A stretch of DNA of 64,000 nucleotides from Corynebacterium mucifaciens. Its GTDB lineage: Bacteria > Actinomycetota > Actinomycetes > Mycobacteriales > Mycobacteriaceae. The position numbers and the translations under genes were made by a program. The notes below the pieces were generated by a model. It was not told the DNA's origin and did no database searches. It saw nothing but the letters and a program-made list of their open reading frames with translations. Positions 16,566 through 25,611 of this stretch are shown piece by piece. Each line of letters starts with the position of its first letter. Positions within the stretch are counted from its first letter, which is position 1. The stretch lies in assembly GCF_012396315.1 (NCBI RefSeq), contig NZ_JAAXPF010000002.1, positions 1 through 64,000 on the forward strand. The letters are read 5' to 3'.

Positions 16566-17374
16566 AATTCCTCAAAGCACACGCCACCGAAAACGACTTC
16601 GTTGTCATCATCGACGTTGAGGACCAGCTGGACCTCGCCCCGGAGCGCGTCGCGTTCCTGTGCGACCGCCGCGCCGGGATCGGCGGCGACGGGCTGCTGC
16701 GCGTCGTGCGCCGCGGCGGCGCAGCGGACGGGAAGTGGTTCATGGACTACCGCAACGCCGACGGCTCCGTCGCGGAGATGTGCGGCAACGGCATTCGCGC
16801 GTTCGCCCATGTGCTGGCGGCGGAGGGCCTAGAGAAGGCCGAGGAATTCGACGTGGACACTCGCGCCGGGGTCAAACACATCCGGATAATCTCCGCAGAC
16901 TCCGCCGACGCAATCGTTGCTGTCGGCATGGGACGCGTCGAGGTCACCGGCGTGTCCACTGCGTCGATGGGGGCAGCGCGGTTCGCCGGCATCGGCGTGG
17001 ATGTGGGCAACCCCCACCTGGCGTGCGTGATCCCGGGGATGACCGCCACCGACCTTGCAACCATGGAGTTCGAGGCGCCCGATTTCGACCCCGAGTTCTT
17101 CCCGCACGGCGTCAACGTTGAGGTGCTCACCGAGCTTGCGGACGGCAGCGTGCACATGCGCGTCTGGGAGCGCGGTGTGGGCGAGACCCGCTCCTGCGGC
17201 ACCGGCACCGTGGCCGCAGCGCAGGCCGCGCTTGCGGACGCAGGCATCGAAAACGGCGCGGTGATTGTCAACGTGCCTGGCGGCTCCATCGAGGTGCTGC
17301 TCGATGACGGCGAGGCGACCATGACGGGCCCGTCCACGATCGTGTTCCGCGGAGAGTTGGCGGACGGTCGCTAA
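16562..17374 (+). CDS. dapF: DapF, diaminopimelate epimerase
   Basis: 270 residues. Both catalytic cysteines are present, in [12 protein letters not shown] (first half) and [11 protein letters not shown] (second half). The opening [13 protein letters not shown] is typical. It interconverts LL- and meso-diaminopimelate for lysine and peptidoglycan synthesis. The start is the GTG in a GTGA overlap with miaA. It ends 13 bases from a converging membrane-protein gene. Confidence 0.97.
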   Translation: MKFLKAHATENDFVVIIDVEDQLDLAPERVAFLCDRRAGIGGDGLLRVVRRGGAADGKWFMDYRNADGSVAEMCGNGIRAFAHVLAAEGLEKAEEFDVDTRAGVKHIRIISADSADAIVAVGMGRVEVTGVSTASMGAARFAGIGVDVGNPHLACVIPGMTATDLATMEFEAPDFDPEFFPHGVNVEVLTELADGSVHMRVWERGVGETRSCGTGTVAAAQAALADAGIENGAVIVNVPGGSIEVLLDDGEATMTGPSTIVFRGELADGR

Positions 17375-17387
17375 CGCCCAGCGTCGA

Positions 17388-17903
17388 CTACGCCGGGCCA
17401 ATCTCCTTGGCCGCCCGGCGTGCGTCGTCCCAGGCCTCCTGGAGCTCGAAAGCGCGCTGGTCGGCCACGGAGAGGATGCGCTCCAGCTGCGCTTTGTCGG
17501 TTGTGGGGGAGTCGAGGTAGCCGTCGACGCGCGCCAAGAACCTGCGCGCGGAGGAAGCCCGGAGGAGGAACTCGTTGATTTGAGGCACGGTGTTATCCGG
17601 GTTCGCCAGCGCTGGGTAGTGCAGCGTGCGGTCGGCGACATCGGCGGCGGAAATACCGTGTTGTAGCTGGTCGTATGCCGCCAGCACCTCGGCTATGTCG
17701 TCGCGGGCATACTGGAGCGAGGAGCGGATGGCCAGCGCCTCCGGGTCAGCCTGCACCCGGCGGGCCATGAGGATCGCGCCGATGACCAGCAGCACCGACA
17801 GCAGGAGCCCCGGCAGTTTCAGCGTGAGCACGAGCAGCACGGAGGCGGCAAGCACGAGCGCGCCCAGCAGCGCACGTGAAAGGTCCCTGTCCGGTGAGCT
17901 CAT
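17388..17903 (-). CDS. Small membrane-anchored protein of unknown function
   Basis: 171 residues. Two close hydrophobic stretches (about residues 9-24 and 28-45) form a membrane hairpin, followed by an entirely soluble, acidic helical domain of about 125 residues. No family motif is recognised. AGAGGGG lies ahead of ATG 17903. The gene follows the 250-residue Gly/Cys-tail protein on the same strand after 18 bases, so the two probably form one transcript. Confidence 0.72.
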   Translation of the reverse strand: MSSPDRDLSRALLGALVLAASVLLVLTLKLPGLLLSVLLVIGAILMARRVQADPEALAIRSSLQYARDDIAEVLAAYDQLQHGISAADVADRTLHYPALANPDNTVPQINEFLLRASSARRFLARVDGYLDSPTTDKAQLERILSVADQRAFELQEAWDDARRAAKEIGPA

Positions 17904-17921
17904 CGTGCCCCTCTTACACGC

Positions 17922-18674
17922 TTAGTGTCCGCCGCAGCCGCACGATCCGCCGCAGCCGCCGCAACCGCCCCCGGTGGGGGTGGGGATGGAGCCGGCCATC
18001 ACTGCAGTGCCGGCGATTACGCTGTCGCGCTGGGGCAGCTCGCCGTCCGGCAGGCACACGTCAAACGGGAACGCGGCATCGACGGAGACGTGGATGAACC
18101 GCTGGCCGGTCAGCGCCGAGGTACGGTACTCGGCCTCCAGCACGCGGCCGGAGAACTCAGCGCTGGCGTCAGGGGTGGTTGCACTGCCGCTGGCCACCGC
18201 GTCGGCACCCGCAGAGGTCACCGTGCCCACCACGGCTCCGGGGTGCAGCGCAAGGTAGGCCTCGGTGGATTCGTACGAATCCACGGCCAGGCCGAGCGCG
18301 GTCACCGACAGCTCCTGCCATTCCAGCCCGGGGTCGTCGACAAGCAACGGCTCCTGGGCGAGGTTGACCGTCAGCGACGCGATCGCGTTGCCGCGCGGGT
18401 CGACAACGTCGGCGAGCGCGACGACGTCGTTGAGCGGCGTGATGTGCGCGTATGTGCGGGTGACCGACTCAAAGCCGGCGAAGGTGGCAAACGGTTCAAC
18501 GGCCAGGATGTTCAGCTGCGCGCCGGACGGGTCAGTGTACTGGATCAGCTGTCCGCCTCGGACCTCACCCACTACAGACAGGCGGTCCGTGGCAATCGCG
18601 GCCTCCACCGCGTCCTGCCACTTGTCAAAGTTGAGGCCGAGTGCGGAAAGATCGGTGCTCACTGCTGTGCTCAT
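17922..18674 (-). CDS. Conserved protein with a Gly/Cys-rich C-terminal tail
   Basis: 250 residues. The body (1-230) is a soluble alpha/beta protein without recognised motifs. The last 16 residues are almost only Gly and Cys and end in His: GGGCGGCGGSCGCGGH has four cysteines. This could bind a metal or a cluster, or be a modification site. There is no signal peptide. ATG 18674 is eight bases after TAGGAT on the minus strand and has no ribosome site, so it is probably leaderless. It is divergent from hflX. Confidence 0.75.
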   Translation of the reverse strand: MSTAVSTDLSALGLNFDKWQDAVEAAIATDRLSVVGEVRGGQLIQYTDPSGAQLNILAVEPFATFAGFESVTRTYAHITPLNDVVALADVVDPRGNAIASLTVNLAQEPLLVDDPGLEWQELSVTALGLAVDSYESTEAYLALHPGAVVGTVTSAGADAVASGSATTPDASAEFSGRVLEAEYRTSALTGQRFIHVSVDAAFPFDVCLPDGELPQRDSVIAGTAVMAGSIPTPTGGGCGGCGGSCGCGGH

Positions 18675-18744
18675 GGCGCTAGATCCTAGCCGTTGTCCAA
18701 CAACGGGAAGAATCCCGGGCCAGCCCGCGTTGAATCCGGTAGAT

Positions 18745-20280
18745 ATGACAGTGAACCTTGCTAGAGACAGGAAAGAACACTTTTTGCTTGACGACGAACT
18801 GACGCCGGAGCAGCGCACCCACGACGAGCTGCTGCGCCAGGCATTCCGCCACAATGAGCCGCAACCCGGTGCGGAGCCGACTGTCGGCGCACTCGATTTG
18901 GCGGAAAGAAACTCGTTCCGTTCCGTTACAGGTGCCACCGAGCTCCGCTCCGAGGAGCAGGCGGACGGGTACGAGGTGGAGTACCGGAAGCTCCGTATTG
19001 AGCAAGTCCTTCTCGTGGGCGCGTGGACCGAGGGGACCGTCGCGGAGATCGAGGCGAGCATGTGGGAGCTCGCGGCGCTTGCCAAGACCGCCGGCGCTGA
19101 GGTGCTGGACATGCTGTACCAGAAGCGGGATAAGCCTGATCCGGGGACGTACATCGGCTCCGGCAAGGTATCGGAACTGCGCGACATCGCGCAGGCCACC
19201 GGGGCGGATACGGTGATCTTCGACGGTGAACTTTCGCCGTCGCAGATGATCGCGCTGGAGGAGGCCCTGAAGATCAAGGTGATCGACCGCACCATGCTCA
19301 TCCTGGACATCTTCGCCCAGCATGCGAAGAGCAGGGAGGGCAAGGCGCAGGTGAGCCTCGCTCAGATGGAGTACCTGTACAGCCGCACGCGCGGTTGGGG
19401 CGGCAACCTGTCGCGTCAGGCGGGCGGTCGCGCCGGGTCCAACGGCGGTGTCGGCCTCCGTGGCCCGGGTGAAACCCGCATCGAGGCCGACCGACGGCGA
19501 CTCCGCACGGAGATGGCCAAGTTGCGCCACCAGCTACGCGACATGACCACCGCCCGTGAAGTGAAGCGGGCGCAGCGCCAGCGCTCGACCATCCCCAAAA
19601 TTGCGATTGCCGGCTACACCAACGCCGGCAAGTCCTCGCTGATCAACGCGATGACTGGCGCAGGCGTGCTGGTGGAAGACGCGCTGTTTGCCACCCTCGA
19701 CCCCTCCACGCGGCGGGCAAAGCTTGCCGACGGGCGCAACGTGGTGCTCACCGACACCGTCGGTTTCGTCCGTCACCTCCCCACCCAGCTGGTTGAGGCG
19801 TTCAAGTCCACCCTCGAGGAAGTATCCGGCGCGGACCTGCTCCTCCATGTTGTGGACGGCTCGGACGCGTTCCCGCTGAAGCAGATTGAGGCGGTTAATG
19901 AGGTACTTGCGGAGGTCACCCGCGATTCGGGCGAGGACATGCCGCCCGAGATTGTCGTGGTGAACAAGATCGACGAGGCTGACCCGCTGGTGCTCGCGGA
20001 ACTGCGCCACGCATTTGAGAAGACCGGGCGCACCGCGGTGTTCGTCTCGGCGCTCACCGGCGAGGGCATCGAGGAGCTCGAGGCGCGCATCGAACAGCAC
20101 CTCAACTCCATCGACGCCCACGTCACCATGGTCGTGCCCTACACGCGCGGCGACGTTGTCAGCCGCGTCCACGACGAGGGCACGGTGCGCTCCGAGGAGT
20201 ACGAGGAGGCGGGGACGCGCATCGACGTCCGCCTGCCGCGCGTCCTTGCCGAGCAGTACGCGGAATTCGTGGTTGGCTAA
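18745..20280 (+). CDS. hflX: HflX, ribosome-associated GTPase
   Basis: 511 residues. The N-terminal HflX domain has the glycine-rich linker GGRAGSNGGVGLRGPGET. The G domain has G1 GYTNAGKSS near residue 290, G3 DTVGF and G4 NKID. HflX splits or rescues stalled ribosomes under stress. ATG 18745 is the chosen start. GTG 18751, two codons later, is possible because TAGATA overlaps the ATG. The long upstream open frame is antisense to the neighbouring gene. Its stop overlaps that of nagB by two bases. Confidence 0.95.
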   Translation: MTVNLARDRKEHFLLDDELTPEQRTHDELLRQAFRHNEPQPGAEPTVGALDLAERNSFRSVTGATELRSEEQADGYEVEYRKLRIEQVLLVGAWTEGTVAEIEASMWELAALAKTAGAEVLDMLYQKRDKPDPGTYIGSGKVSELRDIAQATGADTVIFDGELSPSQMIALEEALKIKVIDRTMLILDIFAQHAKSREGKAQVSLAQMEYLYSRTRGWGGNLSRQAGGRAGSNGGVGLRGPGETRIEADRRRLRTEMAKLRHQLRDMTTAREVKRAQRQRSTIPKIAIAGYTNAGKSSLINAMTGAGVLVEDALFATLDPSTRRAKLADGRNVVLTDTVGFVRHLPTQLVEAFKSTLEEVSGADLLLHVVDGSDAFPLKQIEAVNEVLAEVTRDSGEDMPPEIVVVNKIDEADPLVLAELRHAFEKTGRTAVFVSALTGEGIEELEARIEQHLNSIDAHVTMVVPYTRGDVVSRVHDEGTVRSEEYEEAGTRIDVRLPRVLAEQYAEFVVG

Positions 20281-21002
20281 CGCGTGAGTTTCGCCGCGGC
20301 TGCCTCGTCTAGGACAACCGTGGTGCGCGGGTGGTGCTGCAGCGCCGACGCTGGACACGCCGGGGTGACTGGGCCCTCTATGAGCGCGCGCACCGCGTCG
20401 GCCTTCCTCGCGCCGGTAGCCAAAAGCACAATGGTGCGCGCCTCCATGATGGTGCCCACGCCCTGCGTGAGGGCTTGGCGCGGCACCTGCTCCTCGTCAT
20501 CGAAGAAGCGCGCGTTGTCGGCGACGGTGACGGGGTGCAAATCAACCATCCGAGTACGCGAATCAAGCGCGCTCGGCGGCTCGTTAAAGGCGATGTGGCC
20601 ATTTGTCCCAACCCCGAGAATCTGCACGTCAATCCCGCCCGCCGCCGCGATTCGGGCCTCGTAGTCGCGGGCTTCCGCTTCCAGGTCTGACGCCAGCCCG
20701 TTGAGCGAATGCACTTTCGCGTCCTTGATATCGATATGGCTGGTGAACTCGCGGCGGATGGTGGAGTAGTACGACTGCTCATTCGCCGGATCCAGGCCGA
20801 CGTACTCGTCAAGGAGAAATGCCTCGCAGCCCGCAAAGCTCAACCCGTTCTCGCGGTGGTGGCGTACAAGTTCTGCGTACGTGGGATTGGGCGTCGAGCC
20901 AGTTGCCAAACCGAGCGTGGCGCCTGCATGGGCGAACGGCGCGATCAGTTCGGCTGCGTACACGCCGACTTCCTCGGCGTTAGGGCGCACAACGATGTCC
21001 AT
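20277..21002 (-). CDS. nagB: NagB, glucosamine-6-phosphate deaminase
   Basis: 241 residues with the family motifs GLATGSTPNPTY near residue 31, FLLDEYVGLD near residue 62 and LGVGTNGHIAFNEP near residue 130. It converts glucosamine-6-phosphate to fructose-6-phosphate and ammonia. No nagA or PTS permease gene is adjacent, so it stands alone here. ATG 21002 is seven bases after TACGTT and lacks a ribosome site (leaderless). The stop (TAG at 20279-20277) lies within the sequence of the hflX stop. Confidence 0.93.
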   Translation of the reverse strand: MDIVVRPNAEEVGVYAAELIAPFAHAGATLGLATGSTPNPTYAELVRHHRENGLSFAGCEAFLLDEYVGLDPANEQSYYSTIRREFTSHIDIKDAKVHSLNGLASDLEAEARDYEARIAAAGGIDVQILGVGTNGHIAFNEPPSALDSRTRMVDLHPVTVADNARFFDDEEQVPRQALTQGVGTIMEARTIVLLATGARKADAVRALIEGPVTPACPASALQHHPRTTVVLDEAAAAKLTR

Positions 21003-21123
21003 GCGGCTTAACGTAGCAAGAACCTGCCGCTGAGTTCCGCGCTGGCGGGTACGGGGTGGCTGAGTGGCTCCGACCACCCCCGGTGCACCGCGAAGCGGGC
21101 TCGCGGGGTGATAATGCAGACCC

Positions 21124-22404
21124 GTGAAGCACTCTCTTGGATGGAACTTGCACGGCGACGGGCGCACCGTCGAACCCGGGGCCGTAGTTGCGCCCGACGA
21201 GCGGCTTAGCTGGCCGCGCACCATCGGCATCGGCATGCAGCACGTCGTCGCAATGTTCGGCGCCACACTGCTCGTGCCCACCTTGACCGGGTTTCCAGTC
21301 AACACGACGCTGTTGTTCTCGGGCCTGGGCACCATCATCTTCCTGCTGCTCACCCGCAACAAGGTGCCAAGCTACCTGGGATCGTCCTTCGCGTTTATCG
21401 CGCCGCTGACCGCTTCGCAGCAGTACGGCATGGGCGCGCAGCTCGGCGGAGTGTTGGTGACGGGCCTTGTGCTGATACTCGTTGGCGTCGTTGTCCAGTG
21501 GGCAGGAAAGAGGGTCATCGACGCGGTGATGCCCCCTGTTGTCACAGGAGCGATTGTGGCGCTCATTGGGTTCAATCTCGCGCCGACGGCGGTGGCCAAC
21601 GTCGAGACCCAGCCGTGGGTTGCAGGGGTCACGCTCCTCACGGTTGTGGTGGTGACCGTCGCTACGCGCGGCATTATTTCACGGTTATCCATCTTGATCG
21701 GTGTGCTGGTGGGCTGGATGTTCGCAGCGATGACCGGGGGTCTCGGCGAGGATGCATTGAAGACCATCGGCGAAGCGCCGTGGATTGGGCTACCCCAATT
21801 CCACCGCCCCGAGTTCCATCTCGCCGCAGTGCTGGTCACGCTGCCGGTGTTGGTGGTGCTGATTGCGGAAAACGTCGGTCACGTCAAGGCGGTCTCCGAA
21901 ATGACGGGGCGCGACCTGGACCACCTGCAGGGCAAGGCGTTGATCGGCGACGGCATCGCCACGACGCTTGCCGGTGGCTTCGGCGGATCGGGTACCACCA
22001 CCTACGCCGAGAACATCGGCGTCATGGCGGCGACGAAGGTGTATTCCACGGCCGCGTACTGGGTCGCGGCCGTCTTCGCCATGATCCTCGCGTTCATCCC
22101 GAAATTCGGCGCCGTGATTTTTACAATCCCCGCCGGCGTTCTCGGCGGCGCGTGTCTCGTGCTGTACGGCCTCATCGGCATGCTGGGGGTTCGCATTTGG
22201 CAGGACAACAAGGTGGACTTCACCGATCCGGCCAACCTCACCGCCGCAGCTGTCGCCCTCATTGTGGGTATCGGTAACCTCACCCTCGATGTCGGCGATG
22301 TCACGCTGGAAGGCATCGCGCTGGGGTCGGTGGGCATCATCGTCGTATACCCGCTCATGCGGTGGGTCTACGACACGATTGGGGAAGGACGACTCCGGAA
22401 CTAG
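21124..22404 (+). CDS. NCS2 family uracil/xanthine permease
   Basis: 426 residues, about 12-14 membrane segments. The family signature is visible in TLPVLVVLIAENVGHVKAV (catalytic Glu in helix 8) and in the region GGFGGSGTTTYAENIGVMA. It is closer to UraA-type uracil permeases than to xanthine ones by overall pattern, but substrate is inferred. GTG 21124 is eight bases after GATAAT, so it is probably leaderless. It is followed by a strong bidirectional terminator. No pyrimidine gene is adjacent. Confidence 0.9.
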   Translation: MKHSLGWNLHGDGRTVEPGAVVAPDERLSWPRTIGIGMQHVVAMFGATLLVPTLTGFPVNTTLLFSGLGTIIFLLLTRNKVPSYLGSSFAFIAPLTASQQYGMGAQLGGVLVTGLVLILVGVVVQWAGKRVIDAVMPPVVTGAIVALIGFNLAPTAVANVETQPWVAGVTLLTVVVVTVATRGIISRLSILIGVLVGWMFAAMTGGLGEDALKTIGEAPWIGLPQFHRPEFHLAAVLVTLPVLVVLIAENVGHVKAVSEMTGRDLDHLQGKALIGDGIATTLAGGFGGSGTTTYAENIGVMAATKVYSTAAYWVAAVFAMILAFIPKFGAVIFTIPAGVLGGACLVLYGLIGMLGVRIWQDNKVDFTDPANLTAAAVALIVGIGNLTLDVGDVTLEGIALGSVGIIVVYPLMRWVYDTIGEGRLRN

Positions 22405-22414
22405 GGCAGACAGA

Positions 22415-22453
22415 GAAACGCCCGGGCGGCCGTATCGGCTGCCCGGGCGTTTC
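22415..22453. terminator. Bidirectional terminator between the NCS2 permease and ptsH
   Basis: GAAACGCCCGGGC (22415-22427) and GCCCGGGCGTTTC (22441-22453) form a perfect 13-base-pair stem with a 13-base loop that can itself fold (GCC/GGC). The A-rich and T-rich ends of the stem suit termination in both directions. Confidence 0.88.
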
Positions 22454-22475
22454 GCCGTCGCTAAGCGAACACCGC

Positions 22476-22745
22476 TTACTCGTCGTCGAGGTTCTTGGCA
22501 ATGAGCGCCGCGATTGCCTCGACCGCCTCAGCGTTATCGGAGGTGACGACAACCTCGTCGCCGAATTCCGCACCCATCGCCATGATCATCAGCGAAGACG
22601 CTGCGTCGGTTTCGTCGTCATCGTCGCCGCCTACAAGGGTGAGCAGGATTTCGTCGTCGTACTCTCCAGCGGCGTCCGCGATCACAGTCGCCGGACGGGC
22701 GTGCAGGCCAACGGTGGAGCCAACCTTCACTGTCTTGGAAGCCAT
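22476..22745 (-). CDS. ptsH: HPr, phosphocarrier protein of the PTS
   Basis: 89 residues. The phosphorylated histidine is in GLHARPA (His15). HPr relays phosphate from enzyme I to sugar-specific EII proteins. It follows fruK by 15 bases in the order fruR-fruK-ptsH. The fructose EII gene (ptsF), which I recall between fruK and ptsH in C. glutamicum, is not present, nor is ptsI. GAAAGGTAG lies ahead of the start. Confidence 0.97.
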   Translation of the reverse strand: MASKTVKVGSTVGLHARPATVIADAAGEYDDEILLTLVGGDDDDETDAASSLMIMAMGAEFGDEVVVTSDNAEAVEAIAALIAKNLDDE

Positions 22746-22760
22746 GATGCAATCTACCTT

Positions 22761-23762
22761 TCAGGGTTTGTCAATACGTCGGATCATTGCCGAGTGTACG
22801 CCCCTACGCCGTAGCGGACACGGGGGTTTGCGCCTGCTCTGCGGCTTTGCGGCCGCGGCCGATCCGTACGCGACAGCGCGGCGCAGGCAGTCGGCAAGCG
22901 TCTCGCCGTCGATACGCGCAGTGAGGTACCCGGCGAGCGAACTGTCGCCGGCGCCTACCGTGGATTTCACGACGGTGGGCGGCGGAGTTGCAGCCCAGGC
23001 TGCTTCAGCGGTGATCAGACACGCGCCCGCGCTGCCGAGCGTGACAAGGACCTCACGGATGCCGCGCTGCACTAGATCGCGCCCGGCTGAAACGACGGGG
23101 GCATAGTCGCCTGCAGCAGCGCGGGCCTCCAGCTCACGGCCGTCGTTATCGGTGAGCTGGGCGAGCTCGAACGCGTTGGGCTTGTTGACATCGGGGGCGG
23201 CGAGAGGCAAGTGCTCACCAAGCGCGAGAAGCGGCGCGTCCGAAGTGTCCACGGCGACGATCGCGTCGGTGGCGCTGGCGCGCACCGTGTGCACCAGGGA
23301 TGCGTACCAGTCGGTAGGAGCCCCCGGCGGAAGGGAGCCAGCAAGCGCGACGGCGTCTGCGCCGCTGCAGTGCTGAGCCAGAGCAGATTCCACCGCATCC
23401 AGCTCAGCGTCGGAGAGTTCGGAGCCCGCTTCGTTGACCTTGGTGGTGGTGCCGTCGTCCTCGGTAATTGCCGTGTTCGTTCGGACGGCAGACGCAATGT
23501 GCACGGGGACAAACGCGACGGGGACGGCACGCATGGCGGTGGCGAACGGGTCGGACTGTTGACAAGGTGCCACCGCGGTCGCGTCGTAGCCGGCCATAGC
23601 CGCGGCGTGCGCGACATTGATGCCTTTGCCGCCGGCCTCTTTGCGGGTGGCGGTGGCACGCACAACCTCCCCGCGTCTCAGCGCGGGAATGTGCACCGTG
23701 GCGTCGATGCTGGGGTTGGGGGTGACCGTCACGATTCGCTTCGTGCTCTTTGTGCTGCTCAC
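22761..23762 (-). CDS. fruK: FruK, 1-phosphofructokinase (PfkB family)
   Basis: 333 residues from GTG 23762. PfkB motifs: the VTVTPNPSIDATV opening, RKEAGGKGINVAHAA near residue 40, and the catalytic STVGAGDSSLAGY near the C-terminus with the general-base Asp. It phosphorylates fructose-1-phosphate. Start choice: family members begin just before this TPNPS block. A GTG at 23837 overlapping the fruR stop (GTGA) would add 25 residues encoded by a highly structured inverted-repeat region, which looks regulatory instead. Confidence 0.9.
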   Translation of the reverse strand: MSSTKSTKRIVTVTPNPSIDATVHIPALRRGEVVRATATRKEAGGKGINVAHAAAMAGYDATAVAPCQQSDPFATAMRAVPVAFVPVHIASAVRTNTAITEDDGTTTKVNEAGSELSDAELDAVESALAQHCSGADAVALAGSLPPGAPTDWYASLVHTVRASATDAIVAVDTSDAPLLALGEHLPLAAPDVNKPNAFELAQLTDNDGRELEARAAAGDYAPVVSAGRDLVQRGIREVLVTLGSAGACLITAEAAWAATPPPTVVKSTVGAGDSSLAGYLTARIDGETLADCLRRAVAYGSAAAAKPQSRRKPPCPLRRRGVHSAMIRRIDKP

Positions 23763-23766
23763 ACCC

Positions 23767-23821
23767 TTAGCGTGTCCGATTGCGTGGGTTTTCGCAATGG
23801 GTCGGACACAATCGGCGCTAA
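23767..23821 (-). promoter_or_regulatory. Nested inverted repeats between fruR and fruK (candidate FruR operator)
   Basis: Three inverted pairs nest around one centre: TTAGCG (23767-23772) with CGCTAA (23816-23821), GTGTCCGA (23772-23779) with TCGGACAC (23802-23809), and ATTGCG (23779-23784) with CGCAAT (23793-23798). CCGATTG (23776-23782) is also mirrored by CAATCGG (23809-23815). The left arms are contiguous; the right arms are split by three and six bases. Repeats of this kind are usual for DeoR-type repressors. Confidence 0.5.
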
Positions 23822-23833
23822 ACGGGGGGTAGG

Positions 23834-24619
23834 TCACACGTGGGCAAGGACTACCTCGATGTCATGTCGCCGTAGCTCTTCGACGAACAATTGGGGAGCG
23901 CTTGCGTCGGTGACCACAACGTCCACGGCATCGAGCGGCGCGAAACTGACCAGATAGTCGTTGCCGATCTTGGTCGAGTCGCACAAGACGACAACCTTCC
24001 TCGCGTTGGTGACCATGGACGATTTCACCGCAGCTTCTTGTGCGTCGGCGGTGGATAAGCCGTGATCGATAGTTAGCGCGTTCGTGCCGATAAAGGCCAC
24101 GTCCGCCTTCATGAGTGCGAGGGTGCGAAGCGCGGTACCGCCGACAACAGCCTGGGTGATCGCCCGAACGGAGCCGCCGAGCAATTGGACGTTGTCGAGG
24201 CCGGCGGACGCCAGATCGAATGCGATCGGCAGCGAATTCGTCACAATCGAGAAGTTCTGCGCGGGCGAGTGCTCGGGCAGAAGGCCGGCGAAGAGTTGGG
24301 TGGTTGAGCCGGAGTCGAGGAAGATGCCAGCGTCGGCGTGGCGGGGCAGGAATTGGAGGGCTTCGCGCGCGATGGCGTTCTTGGCAGCGGACGCAGAGCG
24401 GGACCGGGCGTCGAGAGGCAGTTCCGTGGTGAGAAACGCCTGATTGACAACAGCGCCGCCATGGACCCGGTGGACGACCCCTTCGGCATGCAGCGCGGTC
24501 AGGTCACGCCGAATGGTTTCTGCCGTAACATCGAATTTCTCGGCGAGGTCCGCAACACTCACACGCCCCTCGACGGCCGTGAGTGATGCAATCTGGCGCT
24601 TGCGCTCCTCTGCATACAT
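23834..24619 (-). CDS. fruR: FruR, DeoR family regulator of fructose PTS genes
   Basis: 261 residues. The N-terminal DeoR helix-turn-helix is VSVADLAEKFDVTAETIRRD (about residues 20-39). The C-terminal sugar-phosphate isomerase-like sensor has a FLDSGSTTQLFAG motif. Fructose-1-phosphate or fructose-1,6-bisphosphate is the usual inducer type in related proteins. ATG 24619 is seven bases after GATACT, so the mRNA is probably leaderless. It heads the fruR-fruK-ptsH transcript. Confidence 0.9.
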   Translation of the reverse strand: MYAEERKRQIASLTAVEGRVSVADLAEKFDVTAETIRRDLTALHAEGVVHRVHGGAVVNQAFLTTELPLDARSRSASAAKNAIAREALQFLPRHADAGIFLDSGSTTQLFAGLLPEHSPAQNFSIVTNSLPIAFDLASAGLDNVQLLGGSVRAITQAVVGGTALRTLALMKADVAFIGTNALTIDHGLSTADAQEAAVKSSMVTNARKVVVLCDSTKIGNDYLVSFAPLDAVDVVVTDASAPQLFVEELRRHDIEVVLAHV

Positions 24620-24697
24620 GCGAATGAGTATCCCAAAAGCGGGCACGCAGCCGCTGGAGTCGGTTTCAGTCTTCCCCCGGACGTGGGGATTTGCGTC

Positions 24698-25378
24698 CTA
24701 CAGGGTGCGGAATACGGAAACGACGCGCCCCATCACCTCAGCATCGTCACCCTTGATGGGGGAGAACGCTTCGTTGTGCGGGAGCAGCCACACGCCTGTC
24801 GAGTCGCGGTGGAACTCCTTCACCGTCGCCTCGCCGTCGATGAGCGCGGCGACGAACTCGCCCTCCTCTGCAACGGGCTGGGAGCGCACTACGACCCAAT
24901 CCCCGTTGAGAATGCCCGCGTCCCGCATGGACTCGCCGACAACCCGGAGCATGAACACATCGCCGTCGCCGAGCAGATCCTCCGGCAACGGGTAGTAGGT
25001 ATCGACGTTTTCCTCGGCGAGGATCGGCGCACCCGCAGCGATCTGTCCCAAGACTGGGACGAAGCGGGCGTTCGACGCGTCCTGCGGTTTCGCCTCCTGT
25101 GGCTTGCGCTTTTTCCGTTCGGTGTCCGGGAGCTGGCGCAAGTCCACGGCTCTCGGCTTGTTTGGGTCGCGGCGCAGGAAGCCCTTCTTCTCCAGTTCCT
25201 TGAGCTGGTAGGCAACCGAGGACGTCGACTGTAGCCCAGCCGCGTCACCGATTTCGCGGATGCTCGGCGGGTAGCCGCGAAGCACGACGGCATCCTGGAT
25301 GACCTGCAAGATGCGGCGCTGCCGGTCCGACAGCGCGTTGTAATCCGGTGTGGCGGGGTCAGACTTCTTCCGTGCCAT
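24698..25378 (-). CDS. lexA: LexA SOS repressor
   Basis: 226 residues. The winged helix lies in about residues 13-75 ([20 protein letters not shown]). The self-cleavage bond is Ala115-Gly116 in QIAAGAPI. The catalytic dyad is Ser150 ([10 protein letters not shown]) and Lys187 (EATVKEF). It represses recA, divS, itself and other SOS genes until RecA filaments trigger cleavage. AAAGGAG precedes the ATG at 25378. The divergent divS promoter region carries at least two LexA boxes. Confidence 0.98.
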   Translation of the reverse strand: MARKKSDPATPDYNALSDRQRRILQVIQDAVVLRGYPPSIREIGDAAGLQSTSSVAYQLKELEKKGFLRRDPNKPRAVDLRQLPDTERKKRKPQEAKPQDASNARFVPVLGQIAAGAPILAEENVDTYYPLPEDLLGDGDVFMLRVVGESMRDAGILNGDWVVVRSQPVAEEGEFVAALIDGEATVKEFHRDSTGVWLLPHNEAFSPIKGDDAEVMGRVVSVFRTL

Positions 25379-25514
25379 GACAACTCCTTTGGGCTCTGTG
25401 GGGTCCGTTGCGGGAACTCTGCGGGTTTTCGTCTTTCAAAACCTACCAGAGAGGGCACTCATGTTCGATCGGCTGGAGAGCGGGGTGGACACCACGTGAA
25501 CTGCCTGCTATAAA

Positions 25515-25548
25515 TCGAACACGTAATCGCATTCGAACATATGAACGC
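25515..25548. promoter_or_regulatory. Tandem LexA boxes in the lexA/divS intergenic region
   Basis: TCGAACACGTAATCGC (25515-25530) and TCGAACATATGAACGC (25533-25548) both fit the LexA consensus well. The first lies directly upstream of a TTATAG-type -10 for lexA on the minus strand; the second faces divS, with TAATGT at 25579-25584 as its likely -10. The rest of the roughly 230-base intergenic region holds no other gene. Confidence 0.8.
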
Positions 25549-25611
25549 ACGCGCGAGCAGGCGCATCGGCGCCCACCTTAATGTGTGCCGCAGAGTGAAG
25601 GGAGTATGACC

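Noticed and set aside
18265..18744. Extension of hflX upstream of 18745
   Set aside because: It is antisense to the Gly/Cys-tail protein gene and shows no HflX-like sequence.
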